Under the pieces are notes generated by a model. It did no database searches. It saw nothing but the letters and a program-made list of their open reading frames with translations, and was not told where the DNA came from. A stretch of DNA of 64,000 nt from Kineococcus terrestris. GTDB lineage: Bacteria; Actinomycetota; Actinomycetes; Actinomycetales; Kineococcaceae. The stretch lies in NCBI RefSeq assembly GCF_041020765.1, contig NZ_JBEUEJ010000002.1. One strand, 5' to 3'. A program made the position numbers and the translations under genes. Positions 24,292 through 32,224 of this stretch are shown here, piece by piece (the stretch's first letter is position 1; each line of letters opens with the position of its first letter).

Positions 24292-25100
24292 GCACCGGGA
24301 CGGGCACCACCGTCCCGGTCCGCCCCCCGCACCCCGCGCCCCCGCCGTCCCCCGCGCCGGTGGACGGCGCCGGCGCGTGGCCGCTGCTGCTGCGCCTGGC
24401 CCGCGAGGAGGACCCGGCCGTGGTGGCCGCCGCGCTGGCCCGGCACGCCGCCGACCCGCTGGTGCACCGCTACGCGCGCCTGCTGGCCGCCGGGCGCACC
24501 GGCGTCGTCGCGCAGCTGGGGCAGAGCCTGGACGGCTGCATCGCCACGGCCGGCGGGGACTCGGTGCCGGTGACGGGCGAGGCCGACCACGAGCACCTGC
24601 ACCGGCTGCGCGCCCTCGTGGACGCCGTGGTGGTGGGCCCGGGCACCGTGCACCACGACGATCCGCGCCTGACGGTGCGGGCCGTGCCCGGCCCGGACCC
24701 GCGCCGCGTCGTCCTCGACCCCGCGGGCCGGCTGCGCGAGCGCGCCCTGCTGCGCGACCCGTCCACCCTGTGGTTCACCCAGTGCCCCGTGGACTCCCCC
24801 GGCGCGCAGGTCGTCGTCCTCGACGTCGGCTCCGGCCCGGCCGAGGTGCTGGCGGTGCTGCGCGAGCACGGCCTGCGCCGCGTCCTCGTGGAGGGCGGCG
24901 GGCGCACGGTCTCGCAGTGGGTGGACGCCGGGGTCGTCGACCGCCTGTTCCTGACGATCGCGCCGCTGGTCATCGGGCGCGGCGGCCGGCGGGGGCTGTC
25001 CCTGCCGGACGTGGAACCGCTGAGCGCGTGCCGCCGCCCGCCGGCGCACCGGCACGTCCTCGGCGAGGACGTGTGCTGGGAGCTCGACCTGCGCGCCTGA
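24288..25100 (+). CDS. RibD C-terminal/DHFR-like reductase
   Basis: A 270-residue protein. The reductase domain covers about residues 72-268: GQSLDGCIAT, VGPGTVHHDDPRLTVR and LVEGGGRTVSQW are RibD_C signatures for NADPH and ribosylpyrimidine binding. There is no deaminase domain; the first 70 residues are a Pro/Ala-rich lead and a helical region unlike RibG deaminase. It likely reduces the ribose of a pyrimidine made by the coupled RibA (GTGA overlap). Whether it serves riboflavin or the neighbouring unknown pathway cannot be told. Confidence 0.88.
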   Translation: MSTGTGTTVPVRPPHPAPPPSPAPVDGAGAWPLLLRLAREEDPAVVAAALARHAADPLVHRYARLLAAGRTGVVAQLGQSLDGCIATAGGDSVPVTGEADHEHLHRLRALVDAVVVGPGTVHHDDPRLTVRAVPGPDPRRVVLDPAGRLRERALLRDPSTLWFTQCPVDSPGAQVVVLDVGSGPAEVLAVLREHGLRRVLVEGGGRTVSQWVDAGVVDRLFLTIAPLVIGRGGRRGLSLPDVEPLSACRRPPAHRHVLGEDVCWELDLRA

Positions 25101-25103
25101 CGC

Positions 25104-25151
25104 CCGGTCCGCGCGGGACCCGGATCACCGGTCCGCGCGGGACCCGGATCA
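25104..25151. repeat. 24-bp tandem hairpin repeat between convergent genes
   Basis: Two perfect 24-base copies (25104-25127, 25128-25151). Each contains the inverted repeat GGTCC-gcgcg-GGACC. They fill the whole gap between the RibD-like stop and the HD gene, whose stop codon (25149-25151) is inside the second copy. Probably a bidirectional terminator. Confidence 0.9.
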
Positions 25152-25820
25152 GGCGCCGGGGACCGGCCAGGGGGCGCGGGCCAGGCGCTCCTCGGTGCGC
25201 CGCACCGCCGCGCGCAGGGCGGGCTCGCGCACACCGCTCACGCGCACCGTGGCGCTGCCCGGGCCCTGCCGCCGGTGCACCTCCGCGAAGCGCGCGTCCA
25301 GGTCGACGGGCTCGCCGAGGCGGCCGGTGCGCTGGTCGGCGTAGGCGAGGGCGTCCGCGAGCGGGCCGGTCGCCGAGCCGGGGACGCCGAAGTCGGCCAG
25401 CTCCCGCGCCAGGCGCAGGTGGGCGGCGACGAAGCGGGCGCCGGAGTGGTGGGCGACCAGGCCCACGACGCGGGCGTCCCAGCCGCGGTCGGCCAGCCAG
25501 CGCGCGCCGTCCAGCGGGTGGTAGCCGTGGCGGACGAGCTCGGGCGCGTAGCCGACGTCGTGCAGCCAGGCCGCGGCGACGAGGACGGGGCGCTCGGCGG
25601 GCGGCAGCACGCGGGCCACCACGCTGGCGGTGGCGGCGACCCCGCGGGTGTGGCTCAGGCGGGCCGGGTCGCCGGCCAGCAGCTGCCCGGCCACGGCGCG
25701 CGCCTCCCGGACGGCCTCCCCGGGCAGCGCGGGCGGGCCGAGCGGCCCGGTGGGCCCGGGCGGGGCGACCCGCACGACGGCCAGGTCGCGGGCGGGCTGC
25801 CGGGTGCGCGCGGTCTGCAC
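25149..25820 (-). CDS. HD-domain phosphohydrolase
   Basis: A 223-residue HD-superfamily protein: His in LSHTRGV, the HD pair in AAAWLHDVGY, further His in VAHHSGARF and a late Asp in ALAYADQRT give a complete metal-binding set. Such proteins hydrolyse nucleotide or phosphate esters. GTG at 25820 gives the best N-terminus, though the frame is open to 25928. It lies last, downstream of the methyltransferase and a 22-bp palindrome, so it may be a separate unit or part of the cluster. Confidence 0.78.
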   Translation of the reverse strand: MQTARTRQPARDLAVVRVAPPGPTGPLGPPALPGEAVREARAVAGQLLAGDPARLSHTRGVAATASVVARVLPPAERPVLVAAAWLHDVGYAPELVRHGYHPLDGARWLADRGWDARVVGLVAHHSGARFVAAHLRLARELADFGVPGSATGPLADALAYADQRTGRLGEPVDLDARFAEVHRRQGPGSATVRVSGVREPALRAAVRRTEERLARAPWPVPGA

Positions 25821-25884
25821 GGTCCGGGAGCGTAGGGCGGACCGGCGGGGCTCCACAACGCCCCCGGCGGCGCGCTCGGCCGAT

Positions 25885-25907
25885 CCGGTGAGAGCGCTCT
25901 CTACCGG
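25885..25907. promoter_or_regulatory. LacI-family-type operator palindrome
   Basis: The core GAGAGCGCTCTC (25890-25901) is perfectly symmetric and flanked by CCGGT and ACCGG arms with a one-base offset. It resembles LacI/GalR operators of actinobacteria, with the central CG. It lies 65 bases before the HD gene start and 25 bases past the methyltransferase stop. No LacI-type gene or sugar transporter is in this window. Confidence 0.5.
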
Positions 25908-25931
25908 TGGCGCGCCGGTCGGCCGCACGCG

Positions 25932-26816
25932 TCAGGCGGGCGGTCGCGCGGGCAGCGCGAGAAGGTCCTCGTGCCCCACCCGGGCGCGCAGCCCGGGGTC
26001 GGCCAGGCGGCTCCGTCGCCAGTCGTCCCAGTCGCGGTCGCCGTCCGGTCCCGCGCCGCCCGCCCGCGCCGGCGCCAGCCAGCCGTCCAGCCAGGCCTCC
26101 AGCAGCGGCCGGGTCGCCGGGCCCAGCCGCCACGGCGACGGCTCGCGGTGCACCCGCCAGCCGCCGGCGGCCAGCAGCCCCGCCACGTGGCCGGTCGCGT
26201 CCGGGCCCAGGCCGTGCCGGCGCTGGTCCGCGTCGAAGGCCGCGGCGACCGCGTCGTCCCCGTCGGCCGGCGGGTCGAGCCGGGCGCCGCCGGTCACGGT
26301 GAGCGCCAGCAGGACCGGCGGGCGCGGGTCCAGGGCGCCGAGCGCGCCGGTGAGCACGGCGGCCGCGGCGGGCGTCAGCACGTCGAGCAGCGCGGAGGCC
26401 ACGACGACGTCGGCGGGCCGGCCGGCCGGGCGCAGGACGGCGGCCAGGGCGTCGGCGTCCCCCAGGTCCAGGCGGGCCGCGACCGCGTCCACCCGCACCC
26501 GCTGCCCGTCCGGCGTCGTCCCGTCCGGGCGCGGCCCGGCCAGCGCCCGCCGCAGGAGGGCCTCGTCGTGGTCGGCGAGCGTCCACTCCTGCCGCGCGTG
26601 CCCGGCCGCGGCCAGCCGCGGCGCCAGGTGCCGCAGCGTCGAGCCCGCGCCCGCCCCCAGGTCCACCACGCGCAAGGGGGCGCCCGCGGCCGGCAGGTGC
26701 CGCAGCAGCAGCTCCTCCAGCCGCTCGGAGCGGCTGGCGTGGTCCACGGGCTCGCGCAGCGCCAGCCAGTCGGCGTCGAAGCGCTCCAGCTCGCGCTCCC
26801 CGTGCTGCTCAGCCAC
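25932..26816 (-). CDS. SAM-dependent class I methyltransferase
   Basis: A 294-residue protein with motif I in VVDLGAGAGSTLRHLAP (about 50-66) and the acidic motif II TLADHDEALL. A Trp/Arg-rich C-terminus (LEAWLDGWLAPARAGG) follows. The substrate is unknown. GTG at 26816 overlaps the glycosyltransferase end by eight bases, so it belongs to the same operon as the PTPS homologue and glycosyltransferase. Confidence 0.8.
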   Translation of the reverse strand: MAEQHGERELERFDADWLALREPVDHASRSERLEELLLRHLPAAGAPLRVVDLGAGAGSTLRHLAPRLAAAGHARQEWTLADHDEALLRRALAGPRPDGTTPDGQRVRVDAVAARLDLGDADALAAVLRPAGRPADVVVASALLDVLTPAAAAVLTGALGALDPRPPVLLALTVTGGARLDPPADGDDAVAAAFDADQRRHGLGPDATGHVAGLLAAGGWRVHREPSPWRLGPATRPLLEAWLDGWLAPARAGGAGPDGDRDWDDWRRSRLADPGLRARVGHEDLLALPARPPA

Positions 26817-27861
26817 CGGCCGCTCCTCCCGCTCGGGGCGCGTCGCGCGCCAGCTCCAGCGCGCCGCGGACCGCGGCCGCGGTCCCCTCCCACGTCGGCA
26901 GCGACCCGGCGCGCCGGCGGGCGGCGGCCCGCAGGTCCCGGCGCAGCGCCGCGTCGTCGGCCCACCGCTCCAGCGCGGCGGCCACGGCGTCCGCCGAGCG
27001 CTCGACGACCAGACCGGCGTCGCCCACGAGGTCCGGCAGCTCGCCGGCACCGCTGACGAGCGAGGGGACGCCGCGGGCCAGGGCTTCGGCGACCGCCATG
27101 CCGTACGGCTCGCGCGAGGACAGCAGGACGTGCAGGTCGGTACGGTCCCAGCGCGCCGCCAGCGCCCCGGCGTCCAGCGGCCCCAGCAGGGCGGCGCGGG
27201 CACCGGTGCCGGCGGCGCGCACCGCCGCCTCGACGGCCCTGCCGCCGGGCCCGGTCCCGCCGGCCATCGCCAGCGTCCACGGCGCGCCCAGCCGCTGGAC
27301 GGCCTCGACGGCCACGGCCTGCCCCTTGCGCTCGCACACGGTGCCCACGCTCAGCAGCCGGTGCGCGCCCAGCGCGGCCGACGCCCGCGCCGGCGCGGTG
27401 CCCGGCTCGGCCAGGACGAGGCGGTCGCCGGCGACACCGAGGTCGCGCAGCCGGCGCGCCGACCACGCGCTCGTGGCGACGACGGCGGTCGCGGCGGCCA
27501 GCGAGCGCCGCTCGTCGGCCAGCGGCGCGGCGGGCGGGTCGTCGTCGGCGCGCAGCAGGTGCACGAGCAGCACCGCGCGCACCCGCGGCGCGTGGGCGGC
27601 CAGGACGTCGGGGTGGGCGGTGGCCACCAGGCCGTCGAGCAGGACCGGGGACCCGGCGGGCACCGCGCCCAGAGCGTCGTCGAGGGCCGCCGCCGGGTCG
27701 GGCCCGGCCGCGGTGACGGCCCGCAGCCCGGGCAGGCCCGCCAGGAGGCGCTGGTCGTAGCGGTTGCCGCCGGTCGGCGCGTCCAGCCCGGCCGGCACCA
27801 GGAACGGGACCCGGTCCGGGGCATCGGAGCGGACCTGCGCGGCGGGCGCGCCAGCGCTCAC
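26809..27861 (-). CDS. GT4-family glycosyltransferase
   Basis: A 350-residue GT-B glycosyltransferase. The N-terminal FLVPAGLDAPTGGNRYDQRL has the acceptor-side GGN motif; LLSVGTVCERKGQAVAVEA and the EX7E block SREPYGMAVAEALARG form the donor site. The donor sugar and acceptor are unknown. The GTG overlaps the stop of the PTPS homologue (GTGA), and its end overlaps the methyltransferase, so the three proteins are made together. Confidence 0.85.
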   Translation of the reverse strand: MSAGAPAAQVRSDAPDRVPFLVPAGLDAPTGGNRYDQRLLAGLPGLRAVTAAGPDPAAALDDALGAVPAGSPVLLDGLVATAHPDVLAAHAPRVRAVLLVHLLRADDDPPAAPLADERRSLAAATAVVATSAWSARRLRDLGVAGDRLVLAEPGTAPARASAALGAHRLLSVGTVCERKGQAVAVEAVQRLGAPWTLAMAGGTGPGGRAVEAAVRAAGTGARAALLGPLDAGALAARWDRTDLHVLLSSREPYGMAVAEALARGVPSLVSGAGELPDLVGDAGLVVERSADAVAAALERWADDAALRRDLRAAARRRAGSLPTWEGTAAAVRGALELARDAPRAGGAAGG

Positions 27862-28256
27862 AGGGACCGCTCGTACGCGCCCCACGCCACGTCGGACTCG
27901 CGCAGCAGCACGTGCAGGGAGTCCAGCCCGGCGGCGTGCGGGCCCAGGTCGCCGGCCGCGACGGCGTCGGCCAGGCGGTCGGCCAGCCACCCGCACAGGA
28001 ACTCCGTCGTGGTGGTGCGGCCGCGGAACTCCTCGACCTCGTCGAGGTTGCGGTAGCCGATGCGCCCCAGCGCCGCCGCCAGCGCCGCCGCGGCCGCGCC
28101 GATGTCCACCACGAGGCCGTCGGGGTCCAGCTCCCGGCGGCGGAAGGTGGCCTCGACGACGAACGTGGCCCCGTGCAGCGCCTGCGCGGGCCCGAACACC
28201 TCCCCGGGCAGGCTGTGGGCGACCATGACGCGGTCGCGGACGGTGAGCGAGTACAC
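27858..28256 (-). CDS. degenerate 6-pyruvoyltetrahydropterin synthase homologue
   Basis: A 132-residue T-fold protein of the PTPS/QueD family with key losses. The first zinc ligands are kept (His14 in VAHSL, His28 in LHGATF), but the HGH motif reads HGA (Ala30). The catalytic Cys is absent, and Asp-His of the triad is Gly67-Tyr68 (GYRNLDE). The pterin-binding Glu120 (LLRESD) and TTTTEFL remain. Streptomyces coelicolor SCO6650 is described (from memory) as lacking zinc and the triad yet keeping a pterin-like site; this gene seems of that type. Function unknown. Confidence 0.85.
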   Translation of the reverse strand: MYSLTVRDRVMVAHSLPGEVFGPAQALHGATFVVEATFRRRELDPDGLVVDIGAAAAALAAALGRIGYRNLDEVEEFRGRTTTTEFLCGWLADRLADAVAAGDLGPHAAGLDSLHVLLRESDVAWGAYERSL

Positions 28257-28308
28257 GGGCGGCTCCGGAGGTCGGGGTCGGGGACCGGCGGGGTCGGCGG
28301 GCGGGGTG

Positions 28309-29310
28309 TCAGCCGGCGGGGTGCCGGCCGGCGGCGTAGCGCACGCGGTGGCACAGGGCGTGCGAGCCGGGCCCGGCCACGCGCGGCAGGTCCCGCGGCA
28401 GGTCCTCGAAGGCGCTCTCCCCGCTGACGAGGGCGTCGAACGCCTCGTCGCGCAGCAGGTCCAGCGCCAGCGCGAGGCGCCGGCGGGTCGTCCAGCGGGG
28501 GGCGCGCGCCGGCGGGACGCGCCCGACCTGGCTGGCCCGCACCGTCAGGCGCCGGGAGTGGAAGCCCTCCCCCAGGCGCACCTCGACGGGCCGGTCGCCG
28601 TACCAGCTGAGCTCGGTCAGCACGCCCTCGTCGCCCAGCAGCGACAGGCCCGTGGACAGCCCCGCGCCGGTGCCGCTGGTGTGCAGGACGACGTCGCGCT
28701 CGCGGCGGGCGTCGTCGGGCGCGACGAGCTCCACGCCCATCCGCCGCGCCACGGCGTCCCGCCCGGGCGCCACGTCGACGGCCTCCACGTCGGTGCCGGG
28801 CACCTGCGCGGCCAGCCGCGCCACCACGAGGCCCAGGACGCCGGCGCCCACGACGCTGACCCGGTCCCCGGCGGCGACCTGCGCGTCCCACAGGCCGTTG
28901 ACGGCCGTCTCCAGCATCCCGGCCAGCACCGCCCGCCCGGCCGGGACGCCGGCGGGCACGGCGAGGACCGCGCCGGCGGGCACGACGTAGCGGTCCTGGT
29001 GCGGGTGCAGGCAGAAGACGGTGCGGCCCAGCAGCTCCGGCACCCGGCCGCCGGCCGTGGTGACGGTGCCCACGGACAGGTAGCCGTACTTGACGGGGAA
29101 GGGGAACTCCCCGGCCTGGAAGGGCGCCCGCATCGCGTCGTGCTGGCTGGGCGGCACCCCGCCGCGCATCACGAGGGCCTCGGTGCCGCGGCTGACGGCG
29201 GAGAACAGGGCCGTGACCTCCACGTCCCCGGCGCCGACGGGCCGCAGCTCCTCCTCGCGCAGCTCCCCCGCGCCCGGGCCGGTGGTCCAGAACGCCCGCG
29301 CGGCGCTCAC
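28309..29310 (-). CDS. MDR-family dehydrogenase lacking zinc ligands
   Basis: A 333-residue medium-chain dehydrogenase/reductase. The Rossmann motif VVGAGVLGLVVARL lies near residue 152. Where zinc enzymes have Cys and GHE, this has SRGTE (40-44) and KYGYLSVG (74-81), as in BchC-like non-zinc members; zinc-binding alcohol dehydrogenase labels would be misleading. It probably oxidises or reduces an intermediate of the cluster with NAD(P). GTG overlaps the hydrolase stop; 52 bases separate it from the PTPS homologue. Confidence 0.85.
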   Translation of the reverse strand: MSAARAFWTTGPGAGELREEELRPVGAGDVEVTALFSAVSRGTEALVMRGGVPPSQHDAMRAPFQAGEFPFPVKYGYLSVGTVTTAGGRVPELLGRTVFCLHPHQDRYVVPAGAVLAVPAGVPAGRAVLAGMLETAVNGLWDAQVAAGDRVSVVGAGVLGLVVARLAAQVPGTDVEAVDVAPGRDAVARRMGVELVAPDDARRERDVVLHTSGTGAGLSTGLSLLGDEGVLTELSWYGDRPVEVRLGEGFHSRRLTVRASQVGRVPPARAPRWTTRRRLALALDLLRDEAFDALVSGESAFEDLPRDLPRVAGPGSHALCHRVRYAAGRHPAG

Positions 29311-30545
29311 GCCCCGCCCCCCGGGCCGGGGCCGGCGCCGGGACCGGGGTCGTCGCCCAGGTGCTCGCGCAGGAACCCCTCGACGGCGGCCTCCCAGCGC
29401 TCGGGGTCCACGTTCCACTCCTTGGTGTGGCGGGCGCGCTCGCTCGGCACGTACGTCACCAGGTCCGGGCGGGCCGCGGCCAGGCGCTGCGAGGGCCCGG
29501 AGGGCACGTAGTCGTCGTCGTCGCTGTGCAGCAGCAGCACGGGCAGGACGAGCTCCTCGGCGCGGCGCACCCAGTCCATGAGGCGCAGGTCCACCGGCCC
29601 GTCGACGCCGACCAGGCGCCGGCCCAGCGGGTGCGCCAGCAGCCGCAGCCCGTAGCGGCCCAGCTGCACCGGCACCCCGTAGCGGCGGGCCTGGTGGTCC
29701 AGGACGTCGTACCAGTCGACGACGGGACCGTCGAGGACGAGGGCGGCCACCCGCTCGGCCAGCGGCGAGCGCGCCGCGAACTGCAGCAGGATCGCCCCGC
29801 CCATCGACCAGCCGACCACCACGAGGCGGCGCGCGCCGGCGTCCAGCGCGTACCGGGCCACGGCCTCCACGTCCTGCCACTCGGTGTCGCCCAGGCCGTA
29901 GCGCCGGCCTGGGGACGAGGGGCCGTCGGCGTCGTTGCGGTAGGCGGGCACCAGGCACGGCAGGCCCAGGCGGTGCAGGACCGGCAGCGCGCGCAGCGCC
30001 TCCTCGCGGGTGGCGCCGCGGCCGTGGACGAGCAGCGCCCAGGTGCCCGGCGGCAGCGCGCCCGCGTCCCCGTCGCCGCCGCCGTCGCCGCCGCCGCCGG
30101 CCGGGACGAACCAGCACGGCAGGTCCCCGACCTCGGAGGGCACCCGCAGGTCCTCGTGCGGCAGGCCGAGCGCGCCCGCCGGGGCGCCGGCGAAGAAGTA
30201 CTGGTTCCAGCGGGCCGGGCCGGGCACCACCCGGCCGGCGTCGACGCCCAGCAGCTCGCGGGTGACGCGCTCGGCGGTCACCGACAGCACGTCCCCGACG
30301 CGGAAGTGGCCCCGCCCGGCCTCCGTCCACACCCCGTACCGGCCGGGCACGACGGTGTCCGGGGTGACGGTCAGCACGACGCGGCGCGGCCCGACCTGCA
30401 GGACCTCCAGGTCGTCGGGCTTGTGGCGGGCCGGGGTGACCACGGCGCGGGCGAAGGCGGCCGCCACCCCGGTGGCCGCGGCGGCGCCGAGCGCGAGCGC
30501 CGCGGTGGAGACGGCGCCGACGACCGCGCCGCGCGGGGCCCTCAC
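29307..30545 (-). CDS. alpha/beta hydrolase with membrane anchor
   Basis: A 412-residue protein. Residues 8-34 are a membrane helix or signal (GAVVGAVSTAALALGAAAATG), followed by a domain of about 150 residues and a Gly/Asp-rich linker. The alpha/beta hydrolase domain has VHGRGATREEAL (oxyanion side), nucleophile Ser in VVGWSMGGA, Asp in LLLHSDDDDYVP and a late His near ERARHTKEW. The substrate is unknown. It is coupled to the DoxX-like gene and to the dehydrogenase by GTGA overlaps. Confidence 0.82.
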   Translation of the reverse strand: MRAPRGAVVGAVSTAALALGAAAATGVAAAFARAVVTPARHKPDDLEVLQVGPRRVVLTVTPDTVVPGRYGVWTEAGRGHFRVGDVLSVTAERVTRELLGVDAGRVVPGPARWNQYFFAGAPAGALGLPHEDLRVPSEVGDLPCWFVPAGGGGDGGGDGDAGALPPGTWALLVHGRGATREEALRALPVLHRLGLPCLVPAYRNDADGPSSPGRRYGLGDTEWQDVEAVARYALDAGARRLVVVGWSMGGAILLQFAARSPLAERVAALVLDGPVVDWYDVLDHQARRYGVPVQLGRYGLRLLAHPLGRRLVGVDGPVDLRLMDWVRRAEELVLPVLLLHSDDDDYVPSGPSQRLAAARPDLVTYVPSERARHTKEWNVDPERWEAAVEGFLREHLGDDPGPGAGPGPGGGA

Positions 30546-31006
30546 GCGGTCCCCTCCTGCGAGGCCGCCCGCCACGCCGCCCGCACGAGCGGCACCTGCA
30601 GCGGCAGCCGGGCCAGGGTCAGCGCGCAGCGCGCCCGGGCGGCGGGCCCGCGGCCGCGCCCCCGCCAGGCGTCCAGCGCCATCCGGCCGTTGGCGGGCCA
30701 GACGGCCAGCAGCAGCCCGGCGCTCGCGCGGGCGGCGGCCGGGCGCGTGCGCGGCACGGCCAGCCCCGCGGCCAGGAGCAGCTCCGCGACGCCGGAGACC
30801 AGCGTCCACGCGCGCGGAGCGCCGGGCAGCGAGCGGGGGACGATCGCGTCGAAGGGAGCCGGCCGCAGCAGGTGCGCGGTGCCCGCCGCGCCCAGGAGCG
30901 CGGCCAGCGGCAGCGCCGGGCCGCCCGGGACCCGCACCCGGCGGGCCGTGCCCGCGCGGCCGTGCCCGCGCTCGCGCGCGCCGTCGTCCGCGTCGTCCCG
31001 GTCCAC
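30542..31006 (-). CDS. DoxX-like small membrane protein
   Basis: A 154-residue, four-helix DoxX-family protein with the pattern AHLLRPAPFDAIVPRSLPG and later WTLVSGVAELLLAAGLAVP. DoxX relatives are linked to quinone or thiol redox at the membrane, without clear activity. GTG 31006 is supported by AGGA seven bases upstream; GTG 30937 would give a shorter form. It heads the minus-strand cluster and is divergent from the gene at 31067. Confidence 0.75.
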   Translation of the reverse strand: MDRDDADDGARERGHGRAGTARRVRVPGGPALPLAALLGAAGTAHLLRPAPFDAIVPRSLPGAPRAWTLVSGVAELLLAAGLAVPRTRPAAARASAGLLLAVWPANGRMALDAWRGRGRGPAARARCALTLARLPLQVPLVRAAWRAASQEGTA

Positions 31007-31066
31007 GTCGTGATCCTGCCGCAGGCCCCGCGCCGCGGCGACGGCGCCCCCGGTAGCGTCGCGGGG

Positions 31067-31672
31067 GTGCCGTCCACGCCCGTCCCGCCCCCCTCCCCCG
31101 ACGCCGCCCGCGAGCCGGTCGCGCCGCCCGGCGGCCCCGCCGCGGAGCCGTCCTCCGGGGCGTCGTCCCCCGGGGCGTCCTCGCCGTGGACCCTCGTGGT
31201 GCTCACCGAGGAGGCCTTCGGCGACGTCGACGCCCGCAACGTCGCGCAGCTGCACGCCGGGGAGGCCGTGCGCCACGTCGTCCTCGTCCCGGCCGACACC
31301 CGCCGCAGCGTCCTGGCCGGCCTGCTGGACCACCTGAGCCTGGGCGAGCTGCGCGAGGCCCTCGGCGCCCTGCGCGAGGGCGGGCGCACCGACCCCGAGC
31401 GGGCGCGCGCCGAGGCCGAGGCCGCCCTGGCGGCCACCCTGGCGGCCCTGCGCGCGGAGGGCCTGGACGCCGACGGGCGCACCACGGGCGACGACCCGAT
31501 GCCCGCGGTGCGCGAGGCGCTGCGCGACGAGCCCGACGCCCGCGAGCTGGTCGTCGTCACCCGCCCGCACGCCGTGGAGGACACCTTCCACACCGACTGG
31601 GCCTCGCGCGCCCGCGACGAGCTGGGCGTGCCCGTCCTGCACGTGTACGCGGGCACCACCCGCCTCGGCTGA
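31067..31672 (+). CDS. Rossmann-like conserved hypothetical protein
   Basis: A 201-residue protein. After a Pro/Ser-rich lead of about 40 residues comes an alpha/beta fold resembling half of a universal-stress or nucleotide-binding domain: WTLVVLTEEAFGDVDARNV, VRHVVLVPADTRRS, ELVVVTRPHAVEDTFHTDW, GVPVLHVYAG. No catalytic motif is visible. The family sits upstream of msrB. I do not assign a function. Confidence 0.7.
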   Translation: MPSTPVPPPSPDAAREPVAPPGGPAAEPSSGASSPGASSPWTLVVLTEEAFGDVDARNVAQLHAGEAVRHVVLVPADTRRSVLAGLLDHLSLGELREALGALREGGRTDPERARAEAEAALAATLAALRAEGLDADGRTTGDDPMPAVREALRDEPDARELVVVTRPHAVEDTFHTDWASRARDELGVPVLHVYAGTTRLG

Positions 31673-31734
31673 GCGGCCCGGGCGGGCTCCCGCCCGCCCG
31701 GAACACCGCCCCGCGCGCGCCGGTTGGAACGGTC

Positions 31735-32160
31735 ATGACGAGCTCCGAGACCACCGGCCGCTACGCCGTGACCAAGACCGACGCCGAGTGGCGCGAGCAG
31801 CTGAGCCCGCAGGAGTACGCCGTCCTGCGCCAGGCCGGCACCGAGCGCCCCTTCACCGGCGAGTACGAGGACACCACCACCGAGGGCGTCTACGCCTGCC
31901 GCGCCTGCGGGGCCGAGCTGTTCACCAGCTCCGAGAAGTTCGCCTCCCACTGCGGGTGGCCGTCCTTCTTCGACCCCAAGGACAGCGACGCCGTCGAGTT
32001 GCTCCAGGACCGCTCCCTCGGCATGGTCCGCACGGAGGTCCGCTGCGCGACCTGCGGGTCGCACCTCGGCCACGTCTTCGAGGGCGAGGGGTACCCGACG
32101 CCGACCGACCAGCGGTACTGCATCAACTCCATCAGCCTGACGCTGCGCCCCACGGCCTGA
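31735..32160 (+). CDS. msrB: methionine-R-sulfoxide reductase B
   Basis: A 141-residue zinc-type MsrB that reduces methionine R-sulfoxide. Zinc cysteines are CRAC and CATC; the catalytic cysteine is in RYCINSIS, with HCGWPSFF and GHVF typical of the active site. The gene is monocistronic or followed by the aldo/keto reductase 64 bases later. ATG at 31735 has GGAACGG upstream. Confidence 0.96.
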   Translation: MTSSETTGRYAVTKTDAEWREQLSPQEYAVLRQAGTERPFTGEYEDTTTEGVYACRACGAELFTSSEKFASHCGWPSFFDPKDSDAVELLQDRSLGMVRTEVRCATCGSHLGHVFEGEGYPTPTDQRYCINSISLTLRPTA

Positions 32161-32224
32161 GCACCCGCCCACCGGCGGGTCCGGTGCCCGGGCCGGCGCG
32201 GGCGCACCGACCCGAGGAGAGCGC

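Noticed and set aside
28309..29310. Bacteriochlorophyllide dehydrogenase (BchC)
   Set aside because: Only the SRGTE-type motif is shared; no photosynthesis genes are in the window.
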